DNA of 22,916 nt from Hydrogenothermus sp964516095 (GTDB taxonomy: Bacteria; Aquificota; Aquificia; Aquificales; Hydrogenothermaceae). Where the stretch lies: contig CAZEYS010000023.1 in NCBI GenBank assembly GCA_964516095.1, forward strand, positions 1 through 22,916, in the 5' to 3' direction. The notes beneath the pieces were generated by a model. That model was not told the origin of the DNA, made no database searches, and worked only from the letters and a program-made list of their open reading frames with translations. Both the position numbers and the translations under genes were made by a program. How positions within the stretch are numbered: the first letter of the stretch is position 1; the number at the start of each line of letters is the position of its first letter. Shown piece by piece: positions 15,920-22,916 of the stretch.

Positions 15920-17584
15920 ATGGCTATAGCCCCTGAAAGTATAGAAGAAGTAAAATCGCAAGCTAATGTTTACGATGTAATTTCTGAGTACTTATCTCTT
16001 GAAAAAGTTGGAAGTTCATATAGGGCACTGTGTCCTTTTCATTCTGAAAAAACACCATCTTTTTACGTATCTCCCCAAAAAAATATATGGAAATGCTTTG
16101 GTTGCGGTAAAAGCGGTAATGCAATAACATTCCTGATGGAATATGAGGGTTTATCTTTTTCTCAAGCTATACAAAAACTTGCAGAAAAATACAATATTAC
16201 ACTTAAATTTACAGGTAAGAACGATTTTAAAGAAAATATAAAATATTACTCTTTAATAGAAAAGGTTGCACGATTTTATAAAAATTCTTTAAAGACAAAT
16301 CCAAACGCAAGAAAATATCTTTCAGATAGAGAAGTATTACCTTCAACTATAGATAAGTTTGATATAGGTTTTTCTCCTGAAGATGACTCTTTCATAAATT
16401 GGGTTGAAAAAGAAGGAATAGATAAAAAAGAACTTGTAGAAATTGGTGTTTTATCCTCTGAAAACAGTAGAAAAGACAAGTTTGCTGGAAGGATTATTTT
16501 TCCTATAAAAAATTTACAGGGAAGAATTGTAGCCTTTGGAGCAAGAGCTATCGACCCTAACAAATCGCCTAAATACCTTAACTCGCCTGATACAAAAATC
16601 TATAAAAAAAGTGATATTCTCTATGGTTTTTTTGAGTGCAGAGATTTTATTCGCCAGTCTAAAGAACTAATATTAGTTGAAGGTTACTTTGATGTAATAC
16701 TACCCTATCAAGTAGGGATAAAAAATGTTGTAGCAACCCTTGGAACTGCACTTAGTTTAAAACAGGCAAAAGAAATTAAAAAGTTCGCCAGCAAAGTACA
16801 CTTAATGTTTGATTCAGATGATGCAGGTAAAAAAGCTGCCATTAGAGCTGCAAAACTACTTCTATATGAAGGATTAGACGTATTTTATGTTCCTCTTTAT
16901 GATAAAGACCCTGATGAGCTTGCAAAAAAAGGTTCTCAAGAATTTAAGAAAGTTTTAAAATCTGGAAAACCCATACTTGAATTTCTACTGGATAAAATAA
17001 AGGAAACAGATAACATTCATAAAAGAAAAAAACTAATAGACCTATTTTTAGAACTGCTCTCATATATGCAGGATAAAGTACTACAGGGAGAGTACTTGAA
17101 TCTGCTTTCCCAGACAACAGGAATAGACAAAGAATTTTTACCTTTAAGAAAAGTAACTTTAGTAGAAGAGAACACAGAAGAGACGGATATAGACTTAGAA
17201 AAGCTAAGTTTTAATGAACTTATAGTTCTAAAATGTTTAACTCAGCAAAAGGAAGAAACATTGCATCTAATTGAAAAATATGGAAAAATATTCCTTTCTG
17301 ATTATCTTAATTATCTAATAGAATATGTAAATGAAATGGAAAGTAAACACCAACTAATAGAAAAACTTGAAAATATCCCTTGTAACAAAGAAGCTTTAGA
17401 AGGAGCTTTAGAAACTATTGTAAAAACTACAAAATCAAAGCAAGCCCAGATGAATGTATATTTTGACATATCTGACAATGAGTCTTTTGAAAAGAGTATA
17501 GAGGAAATAATAAAACTCAAAAAAGATAACTCTTACCTAAAAAAACTTTTACAGGAGGAAAGCCTTGGGCATGATGATGCATGA
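15920..17584 (+). CDS. dnaG: DNA primase
   Basis: Synthesises RNA primers at the replication fork together with the DnaB helicase. The 554-residue protein has the N-terminal CHC2 zinc-binding domain with Cys38, His41, Cys59 and Cys62 (CPFHSEKTPSF, then CFGCG). The catalytic core includes FAGRIIFPI and IVAFGARAI, and the Toprim motifs LVEGYFDVI near residue 253 and FDSDDAGKKAA near 298. The C-terminal 150 residues are helical and charged, in the place of the helicase-interacting domain. It is slightly shorter than E. coli DnaG (581). The ATG has GAGGT six bases upstream. Its end overlaps rpoD, forming the dnaG-rpoD core of the macromolecular-synthesis operon; rpsU, the first gene of that operon in E. 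coli, is absent here. Confidence 0.97.
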   Translation: MAIAPESIEEVKSQANVYDVISEYLSLEKVGSSYRALCPFHSEKTPSFYVSPQKNIWKCFGCGKSGNAITFLMEYEGLSFSQAIQKLAEKYNITLKFTGKNDFKENIKYYSLIEKVARFYKNSLKTNPNARKYLSDREVLPSTIDKFDIGFSPEDDSFINWVEKEGIDKKELVEIGVLSSENSRKDKFAGRIIFPIKNLQGRIVAFGARAIDPNKSPKYLNSPDTKIYKKSDILYGFFECRDFIRQSKELILVEGYFDVILPYQVGIKNVVATLGTALSLKQAKEIKKFASKVHLMFDSDDAGKKAAIRAAKLLLYEGLDVFYVPLYDKDPDELAKKGSQEFKKVLKSGKPILEFLLDKIKETDNIHKRKKLIDLFLELLSYMQDKVLQGEYLNLLSQTTGIDKEFLPLRKVTLVEENTEETDIDLEKLSFNELIVLKCLTQQKEETLHLIEKYGKIFLSDYLNYLIEYVNEMESKHQLIEKLENIPCNKEALEGALETIVKTTKSKQAQMNVYFDISDNESFEKSIEEIIKLKKDNSYLKKLLQEESLGHDDA

Positions 17585-19316
17585 AAGGGATGATGTAAGG
17601 AAACTAATCATCCTTGCAAAAGACAAAGGTTATGTTACCTATCAAGAACTGAGTGAAATTATAGATGAAGACTTGCTCTTATCAGAAGAACTGGAAGACC
17701 TGATTGAGTATCTCCATGAGATAAACATTGATGTTGTGAATTCTCCTAAACCTGAAGAAGAAACAGCTTCAGAAACGGAAGAAGAATCAGATTATCTTGG
17801 AATGGAATTTTCAGATGATATATGGGCAAAAACTGATGATCCTGTAAAACTCTATCTTAAAGAAATGGGAAAAATTCCTCTCTTAACACGTGAAGAAGAG
17901 ATAAAACTTGCAATGGACATTGAAAGAGGGAGAAAAAAGGTTTTCAGAGGACTATTAAGAACATCTTTCTTGATAGAAAGGATATTAGATGATTGGGCTA
18001 AAATTGCAGATGGAAAAATGAAAGTTAAAGATTTAATAAACGTAGATACCTCTGACTATGAAGATGAAGATAGTATAGATGAAGAAATTGTAATGGACGA
18101 GATAACAAGAGATTTTCTAAACAAAGGTATAGAACTTGCCAAAATGTATAGGGATTTAAGAAAATTAGAAGAGAAGATTTTGAAAGACCCTGATAATCAG
18201 CAACTTAAAAAAGAGTTTTTAATTCAACACGCTAAAACAAATAGATTTATAAAATCATTAAATATAAAATTCACTAAAATAGACAAAATTGCTGATGAAT
18301 TAAGAGCTTTATATAAACAGCTGAAAACGAAAGAAAAAGATTATGAAAAAAGAATAAGAAAACTTAAAAAAATAGATCCTACTTTACAAATACTCTATAC
18401 AGAAGAGTACACAGATGAGTTACTTAAAAAAATAGAGGAAAATGGCCTATCGTTTGGAAGGTTTGAAATTTTAAAAGCTGAAACCTTAAGGTTAAAAGAA
18501 GAAATTAAAGAGTTAAAAGAAAAAATAGGAACAGTACCAGCAGAATTTGACCATGTAATGCAGATAATAAATGAAGGAAGAAAGGAAGTTAACGATACCA
18601 AACAGCATATAGTTCAATCTAATCTTAGATTAGTGGTTTCAATTGCTAAAAAGTATACAAATAGAGGTTTACAATTTTTAGATTTAATACAAGAAGGAAA
18701 TATCGGCCTTATGAAGGCTGTAGATAAATTCGACTATAAAAAAGGATATAAGTTTTCAACATATGCAACCTGGTGGATCAGACAGGCCATAACAAGAGCA
18801 ATTGCAGACCAGGCAAGAACCATCAGAATACCTGTTCATATGATAGAGACAATAAATAAACTAATAAGAGTTTCTAGAGTCATGTTCCAGGAACTTGGAA
18901 GAGAACCAACACCAGAAGAAATAGCTAAAAGAGTAGGTATGCCTACAGACAAAGTAAGAAAAATACTTAGAACATCCCAAGAACCAATATCATTGGAAAC
19001 TCCTGTTGGTGATGATGATGAATCCCACTTAGGAGATTTCATAGAAGACAAATCTGTACTTTCTCCAGAAGAACACGTATTAAGACAGGCATTAAGACAA
19101 CAGTTAGAAGAAGTTCTTTCAACACTCTCAGAAAGGGAAGAACAAGTTCTCAGATACAGATTTGGGCTTGAAGATGATACTGAGTACACTTTAGAACAAG
19201 TTGGTAAAAAATTCGGTGTAACAAGAGAAAGAATAAGACAGATAGAAGCTAAAGCCCTTAGAAAATTGAGACATCCTCATAGAGCTAAGTATTTAAGACC
19301 TTTCTGTGAAGAGTAA
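17565..19316 (+). CDS. rpoD: Primary sigma factor, sigma-70 family
   Basis: Housekeeping sigma subunit of RNA polymerase (583 residues). Region 1.2 begins around DDPVKLYLKEMGKIPLL. A charged coiled-coil non-conserved region of roughly 230 residues follows. Region 2 (NLRLVVSIAKKYTNRGLQF, GYKFSTYATWWIRQAI) lies near residues 350-415 and region 3.0 carries IRIPVHMIETINKL. Region 4 ends with the TLEQVGKKFGVTRERIRQIE helix-turn-helix. Overlaps the dnaG end by 20 bases. AGGAGG (17553-17558) is 6 bases before TTG 17565 and 12 before ATG 17571, so the TTG is favoured by spacing; the difference is only two residues. The His-Met-Ile-Glu of region 3.0, which reads TG-extended -10 elements in E. coli sigma-70, is conserved. 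Confidence 0.97.
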   Translation: MGMMMHERDDVRKLIILAKDKGYVTYQELSEIIDEDLLLSEELEDLIEYLHEINIDVVNSPKPEEETASETEEESDYLGMEFSDDIWAKTDDPVKLYLKEMGKIPLLTREEEIKLAMDIERGRKKVFRGLLRTSFLIERILDDWAKIADGKMKVKDLINVDTSDYEDEDSIDEEIVMDEITRDFLNKGIELAKMYRDLRKLEEKILKDPDNQQLKKEFLIQHAKTNRFIKSLNIKFTKIDKIADELRALYKQLKTKEKDYEKRIRKLKKIDPTLQILYTEEYTDELLKKIEENGLSFGRFEILKAETLRLKEEIKELKEKIGTVPAEFDHVMQIINEGRKEVNDTKQHIVQSNLRLVVSIAKKYTNRGLQFLDLIQEGNIGLMKAVDKFDYKKGYKFSTYATWWIRQAITRAIADQARTIRIPVHMIETINKLIRVSRVMFQELGREPTPEEIAKRVGMPTDKVRKILRTSQEPISLETPVGDDDESHLGDFIEDKSVLSPEEHVLRQALRQQLEEVLSTLSEREEQVLRYRFGLEDDTEYTLEQVGKKFGVTRERIRQIEAKALRKLRHPHRAKYLRPFCEE

Positions 19317-19318
19317 TC

Positions 19319-19341
19319 AAAGGGGATTTTTCCCCTTTTTA
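19319..19341 (+). terminator. Rho-independent terminator after rpoD
   Basis: AAAGGGGA and TCCCCTTT form a perfect 8-bp stem around a TTTT loop, followed by further Ts. It begins two bases after the rpoD stop and ends the dnaG-rpoD transcript before leuS. Confidence 0.93.
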
Positions 19342-19364
19342 ATCTTTCTATATAAATCAAGCTC

Positions 19365-19381
19365 TTATGATAAAATCATAA
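19365..19381 (+). promoter_or_regulatory. Extended -10 within a perfect 7-3-7 palindrome before leuS
   Basis: TTATGAT-AAA-ATCATAA is a perfect inverted repeat and contains TGATAAAAT (19368-19376), an extended -10. It lies 27 bases before the leuS start, between the rpoD terminator and the leuS ribosome-binding site. No -35 is seen. It may be simply a promoter, or a promoter overlapped by a repressor site. Confidence 0.45.
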
Positions 19382-19408
19382 CAAAACATAATCTATGGAG
19401 GTATCTCC

Positions 19409-22099
19409 TTGCCTAAAGAGTACAACTTTGGTGAAATTGAAGAAAAATATTTAAAACAGTGGGAGGAAAATAATTTATTTAAATCTGTTGAGGATAAATC
19501 CAAAGAAAAATTCTATGTATTAGAAATGTTTCCTTATCCATCTGGAAAAATCCATATGGGGCACGTTCGTAATTATGCGATTGGGGACGTTATAAATCGT
19601 TATCTTAGAATGAGTGGAAAAAACACTTTACATCCTATGGGCTGGGATGCTTTTGGTATGCCAGCTGAAAATGCTGCAATAAAAAGTAAAGTTCATCCTG
19701 CAAAGTGGACGTACGAAAACATAAATTATATGAAAAAACAGCTTAAAAGACTTGGATTTTCCTATGATTGGGAAAGGGAAATAACAACGTGTTCTCCTGA
19801 TTACTATAAATGGAACCAATGGATTTTCTTAAAAATGTTGGAAAAAGGCATAGCCTATAGAAAATCTGCTCTTGTAAACTGGTGTCCACATGACCTAACT
19901 GTATTGGCAAATGAGCAGGTAATTGAAGGCAGATGCTGGAGGTGCGATACACCTGTAGTACAAAAAGAAATACCATCATGGTATCTAAAAATTACTGATT
20001 ATGCAGATAGACTTTTAGAGGATTTAGAGAAACTAAAAGGTAAGTGGCCTGAATCGGTTCTCACTATGCAGAAAAACTGGATAGGAAAATCCACAGGAGC
20101 AACTATAAAATTTCCAATTGAAGATACAACATCAACCCTTGAAGTGTTTACAACTCGTCCGGATACGATTTTTGGGGTAACATTTATGGCTTTAGCTCCT
20201 GAGCACCCGCTTGCAGTGGAACTTGCAAAAGGTACAGAACAGGAAGAGGAGGTACTGCAATTTATAAATAAATATACAACTATGTCCACAAGGGAAAGAA
20301 ATATAGTAGATGAGAAAGAAGGAGTTTTTACAGGTAGGTATGCTATACACCCAATAACAGGAGAAAAAATACCTATATACCTTGCAAATTATATACTATG
20401 GGGATATGGAACAGGAGCTATAATGGCAGTTCCTGCCCATGATGAAAGAGACCATGAGTTTGCAAAAAAGTATGGATTACCTATCAAACCTGTTATAAAA
20501 CCTTTTGATGGCAATTGGGATTATGATAAAGAACCTTACACTGAAGAAGGTATTTTAATAAACTCAGATGGATTTGATGGATTAACATCAAAAGAAGCCA
20601 AAGAAAAAATTACCAAGTATTTAGAAGAAAAAGGTATCGGTAAAAAAACAGTTAACTTTCGATTACGAGACTGGAATATCTCACGTCAGAGATATTGGGG
20701 AACTCCAATACCTGTTATATACTGTGATAACTGTGGAATAGTTCCTGTACCAGAAGATCAATTGCCAGTTGTACTTCCAGAGAATGTAGAATTTTCAGGA
20801 ATGGGAAATCCTCTGGAAAAAGTAGAAGAGTTTGTAAATACAACCTGTCCAAAATGTGGAAGTCCAGCAAAAAGAGAGACAGATACTATGGATACTTTTT
20901 TTGACAGTAGCTGGTATTTTCTGAGATACTGTGACCCTAAAAACGACACAAAACCTTTTGATAAAGAAAAAACAGATTATTGGATGCCTGTTGACATATA
21001 TATTGGAGGAATAGAGCACGCTGTTCTTCATCTTTTATACTCACGGTTTTTCACTAAATTTTTAAAAGATATAGGTTTAATCGATATAGATGAGCCTTTT
21101 AATAAACTTCTAACACAAGGAATGGTACTGAAGAAATGGATTAAAATAGAAAAACTGTTAGAGATAACAGGCCTTAGTGAGGATAGTAGTCTGAAAGACC
21201 TTATACAAGCTCTATCTATTAAAGGAAAAGAAATACCTGATGAAACAATAAAAGGATTTCTTGAAAAGAATCACTTAACGCTTAACGATAATGCTAAACT
21301 TTTATTTGAAAAACTGTCTATTCCATATGAAATCTTAGCCCCTCTTGAAGAGAAATATGGAAAATCAGACAAAATGTCAAAATCAAAACATAACACCGTT
21401 GATCCTGACGAAATGATACAGAAATACGGAGCTGATACTGTAAGACTATATACATTATTTGCAGCCCCTCCACAAAACAATTTTGACTGGATAGATAGTG
21501 GTGTTGAAGGAGCACATAGGTTCTTACGTAGGGTCTACACTTACATTACAGATAAAGCTAATGAAATTAAAGGTATCTCATATACTAAAGACGATTTTAA
21601 AGATTTAAATCAGGAAGATAAAAAACTTAGAAGGAAACTTCACCAAACAATTAAAAAAGTAAATGATGATATCAACAGAGAGTACCAGTTTAATACTGCG
21701 ATAGCTGCAATAATGGAGCTTTTTAACGAACTCTCGTCATATAAAGGGAAAAACAAGAAACTTTTGAAAGAGGTTATAGATAACCTGATATTAATGCTAT
21801 CAGTATTTACACCATTTATAGCTGATGAGCTATGGAATATTATTGGAAATACAGGATTTACAATACAACAAAATTTCCCTAAACCAGATGAAGAAGCACT
21901 TGTAGAGGAAGAAAAAGAAATACCTGTTCAAATTAATGGAAAGATGAGAGGAAAAATAACTGTATCTTCAAATGCTTCAGAAGAAGAAGTAATAAATACA
22001 GCTTTAACCAATGAAAACATAAAAAAATGGGTAGAAGGTAAACAGATTGTTAAGACAATTTTCATAAAAGGAAAAATCCTAAATATTGTCGTTAGGTAA
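19409..22099 (+). CDS. leuS: Leucyl-tRNA synthetase, single polypeptide
   Basis: Charges tRNA-Leu (896 residues). The class I signature HMGH is at 49-52 (PYPSGKIHMGH) and KMSKS at 655-659. The CP1 editing domain shows TTRPDTIFGVTFMALAPEHPL and GYGTGAIMAVPAHDERDHEF. Zinc-ribbon-like cysteines occur in WCPHDLTVLANEQVIEGRCWRC and again in CDNCG/CPKCG. The start is TTG because GGAGGT (19397-19402) lies six bases before it and the encoded N-terminus (MPKEYNFGEIEEKYLKQW) is the family's usual one. About 80 residues separate GMVL from KMSKS, against about 48 in E. coli. In Aquifex aeolicus the enzyme is split into alpha (HIGH, CP1) and beta (KMSKS) subunits; here it is continuous. The protein ends with the usual small C-terminal domain. 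Confidence 0.97.
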   Translation: MPKEYNFGEIEEKYLKQWEENNLFKSVEDKSKEKFYVLEMFPYPSGKIHMGHVRNYAIGDVINRYLRMSGKNTLHPMGWDAFGMPAENAAIKSKVHPAKWTYENINYMKKQLKRLGFSYDWEREITTCSPDYYKWNQWIFLKMLEKGIAYRKSALVNWCPHDLTVLANEQVIEGRCWRCDTPVVQKEIPSWYLKITDYADRLLEDLEKLKGKWPESVLTMQKNWIGKSTGATIKFPIEDTTSTLEVFTTRPDTIFGVTFMALAPEHPLAVELAKGTEQEEEVLQFINKYTTMSTRERNIVDEKEGVFTGRYAIHPITGEKIPIYLANYILWGYGTGAIMAVPAHDERDHEFAKKYGLPIKPVIKPFDGNWDYDKEPYTEEGILINSDGFDGLTSKEAKEKITKYLEEKGIGKKTVNFRLRDWNISRQRYWGTPIPVIYCDNCGIVPVPEDQLPVVLPENVEFSGMGNPLEKVEEFVNTTCPKCGSPAKRETDTMDTFFDSSWYFLRYCDPKNDTKPFDKEKTDYWMPVDIYIGGIEHAVLHLLYSRFFTKFLKDIGLIDIDEPFNKLLTQGMVLKKWIKIEKLLEITGLSEDSSLKDLIQALSIKGKEIPDETIKGFLEKNHLTLNDNAKLLFEKLSIPYEILAPLEEKYGKSDKMSKSKHNTVDPDEMIQKYGADTVRLYTLFAAPPQNNFDWIDSGVEGAHRFLRRVYTYITDKANEIKGISYTKDDFKDLNQEDKKLRRKLHQTIKKVNDDINREYQFNTAIAAIMELFNELSSYKGKNKKLLKEVIDNLILMLSVFTPFIADELWNIIGNTGFTIQQNFPKPDEEALVEEEKEIPVQINGKMRGKITVSSNASEEEVINTALTNENIKKWVEGKQIVKTIFIKGKILNIVVR

Positions 22100-22127
22100 T
22101 TGAAAATAAAGACATATATGATATAAT
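22100..22127 (+). promoter_or_regulatory. Promoter of tRNA-Cys
   Basis: TTGAAA (22100-22105) and a perfect TATAAT (22122-22127) are 16 bases apart, with TGA directly before the -10 (TGATATAAT, extended form). The -10 ends 15 bases before the tRNA. It is the best sigma-70-type promoter in the window and directly follows the leuS stop. Confidence 0.75.
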
Positions 22128-22142
22128 GTATTACCCAAAGAC

Positions 22143-22214
22143 GGCGGAGTAGCCAAGTGGTAAGGCAGGGGACTGCAAATCCCTTATACGCCGGTTCGAT
22201 TCCGGCCTCCGCCT
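22143..22214 (+). tRNA. tRNA-Cys(GCA)
   Basis: A complete cloverleaf can be drawn. The acceptor stem is GGCGGAG/CTCCGCC and the D-stem GCC/GGC. The anticodon stem is GGGGA/TCCCT around CTGCAAA, with anticodon GCA at 22175-22177 and T33 before it. The T-stem is GCCGG/CCGGC around TTCGATT. The base after the acceptor stem is T, the U73 discriminator typical of tRNA-Cys. CCA is not encoded, so it must be added after transcription. A short T-run just after it may assist termination. Confidence 0.97.
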
Positions 22215-22222
22215 TTTATTCT

Positions 22223-22672
22223 TTAAACAACTTCAATTTCTTTTGGGAAAGAAAGCCATAATCCATGGATATTACAGTAGGAAAACGCTCTTAATATAGA
22301 TTTTCCTTTAGTATCAATTTTAACCTTGAAAACGACATCAGGATTTGAAATTGTAGCTTTAAAATTAGCTTGTCCTGCTTCAAAAGCATTAATGTAAAGA
22401 GAAGACCATTCAATGTAATGTTCTATTTTATTAGGATGAGGATGATAATATCCTGTAATTACCCTGACTTCAAAAAATTTACCAGCTTCAACTTTGTCTG
22501 GAGCATCTATAAATGGTGTATGCTTCTTACCATGGATAGTTTTTATATCTGGTTTAAATATAGGGGTTCCTTCAAAAAAAGTTTCGCTGGCTATTACCTT
22601 AGAAAACAATCCATCTGCTGCAAATAAAGCACTTGAGGCAGCTGCAGCTTGTAAAAATTTTCTTCTGTTCAC
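22223..22672 (-). CDS. Tat-exported superoxide reductase-like (desulfoferrodoxin iron-domain) protein
   Basis: Encodes 149 residues. A twin-arginine signal peptide (NRRKFLQAAAASSALFAADG, cleavage probably near residue 28) precedes one superoxide-reductase domain. The expected square-pyramidal Fe(His)4(Cys) ligands are all present: His51 (KKHTPF), His79 (HPN), His85 (IEHYI), Cys133 and His136 (SYCNIHGLW). Residue spacings 79-85 and 133-136 match Pyrococcus furiosus SOR. The conserved lysine before the first ligand is kept, but the usual glutamate before it is replaced (GKKH). The start is GTG at 22670-22672: AGGAGG lies nine bases upstream, and would be inside the gene if the in-frame TTG nine codons earlier were used. 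Export suggests a role against superoxide outside the cytoplasm; activity itself is inferred. Confidence 0.9.
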   Translation of the reverse strand: MNRRKFLQAAAASSALFAADGLFSKVIASETFFEGTPIFKPDIKTIHGKKHTPFIDAPDKVEAGKFFEVRVITGYYHPHPNKIEHYIEWSSLYINAFEAGQANFKATISNPDVVFKVKIDTKGKSILRAFSYCNIHGLWLSFPKEIEVV

Positions 22673-22714
22673 TTTTTTATACCTCCTTGATGGTAACAAT
22701 AAAATTCACTACAA

Positions 22715-22746
22715 TTTATTATAAATTAATAAAAAATATAAGGCAA
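22715..22746 (-). promoter_or_regulatory. Promoter with overlapping palindrome for the superoxide reductase-like gene
   Basis: On the minus strand, TTGCCT (22741-22746) and TATAAT (22718-22723) are 17 bases apart. A perfect 7-5-7 inverted repeat, TTTATTA-TAAAT-TAATAAA (22715-22733), covers the -10. An AT-rich palindrome at this place on an oxidative-stress gene resembles PerR/Fur-type operators in style; the regulator is a guess. Confidence 0.5.
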
Positions 22747-22754
22747 TAATTAAA

Positions 22755-22832
22755 ATGAAAAAATATTTTTCTATTAGCGAATTTGCAAAGCTTACAGATT
22801 ATCCATTCTTACATACAGGTAAAGCTATTTAG
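22755..22832 (+). pseudogene. Short helix-turn-helix-like N-terminus, probably truncated
   Basis: The frame reads MKKYFSISEFAKLTDY, then stops after 25 residues. The opening (basic residues, then SISEFAKL) resembles the first helix of MerR-type or IS607-type DNA-binding domains, but the expected second helix is missing. It may be the stump of a gene broken by an insertion or deletion. There is no strong ribosome-binding site. Too short for a firm call. Confidence 0.3.
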
Positions 22833-22849
22833 ATAAGATATCAAGATCG

Positions 22850-22916
22850 ATGAAATTTAATTTATTTAACAAGTATTCGGCGAGTGTCTTAAAGGACATA
22901 GCCGATAGTATCTCCC
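22850..22916 (+). CDS. Unidentified reading frame leaving the window
   Basis: ATG at 22850 opens a frame without stops to the window end; its 22 codons begin MKFNLFNKYSASVLKDIAD. I do not recognise it. The frame differs from that of the short helix-turn-helix-like stub just upstream, and no Shine-Dalgarno sequence precedes it. Being about 50 bases after the point where the stub goes wrong, it could be a transposase start inside an inserted element. That is speculative. Confidence 0.3.
   Translation, partial: MKFNLFNKYSASVLKDIADSIS

Noticed and set aside
18836..19189. A 117-codon minus-strand open frame opposite rpoD
   Set aside because: The serine/leucine-rich product mirrors the conserved sigma regions 3-4 on the other strand; there is no start signal or family resemblance.
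1..22916. CRISPR array, tandem repeats, toxin-antitoxin or defence genes
   Set aside because: I saw no regularly spaced direct repeats, no cas-like or nuclease-like products, and no small paired toxin-antitoxin frames on either strand.

Overview
The window is AT-rich and densely packed with ordinary bacterial housekeeping genes in short operons on both strands. The combination points to a deep-branching chemolithoautotroph of the Aquificota, most likely a Sulfurihydrogenibium-like member of the Hydrogenothermaceae. It includes a two-subunit KorAB-type 2-oxoacid:ferredoxin oxidoreductase (reductive TCA cycle), a TamB-type outer-membrane factor (so a diderm cell), a Tat-exported superoxide-reductase-like protein, and very A/T-biased codon use. 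The taxonomic call is an inference from gene content and composition; no database search was possible.

Layout, left to right. (1) Positions 3-3841, plus strand: the C-terminal half of carbamoyl-phosphate synthase large subunit (cut by the window edge), moeA and hisC, tightly spaced and probably co-transcribed. A small membrane-anchored coiled-coil protein (3912-4205) follows. (2) 4249-5091: a terminator-like hairpin, then a YihY/BrkB-family membrane protein whose true start lies upstream of its first ATG. (3) 5084-7295, minus strand: an operon of a pentapeptide-repeat protein, a 2[4Fe-4S] ferredoxin, an unknown 102-residue protein and a COG0523/CobW GTPase. (4) 7441-10180, minus strand: korA (fused gamma-alpha) and korB, ended by a strong terminator. 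(5) 10318-15207: a TPR protein (minus) and a 1285-residue TamB-like protein (plus), head to head with almost no spacer. (6) 15185-15793, minus strand: trpG/pabA glutamine amidotransferase, overlapping the tamB end. (7) 15920-19316, plus strand: dnaG-rpoD, overlapping, with a terminator. (8) 19409-22099, plus strand: leuS as one polypeptide, then tRNA-Cys(GCA) with its own promoter. (9) 22223-22672, minus strand: a Tat-signal superoxide-reductase-domain protein. (10) 22755-22916: what looks like a broken helix-turn-helix gene start, then an unidentified reading frame leaving the window, possibly a mobile-element boundary.

Functionally, KorAB and the neighbouring ferredoxin fit reductive carboxylation by the reductive TCA cycle. 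carB, hisC and trpG serve pyrimidine/arginine, histidine and tryptophan/folate synthesis. moeA serves molybdenum cofactor, dnaG-rpoD and leuS are core information processing, and tamB serves the outer membrane. I see no CRISPR array, complete insertion sequence, phage genes or obvious defence island. The less ordinary points are the accessory operon below korAB, the brkB start/terminator conflict, the uninterrupted LeuRS with a long insert before KMSKS, the exported superoxide-reductase-like protein with a palindromic promoter, and the disturbed right edge.
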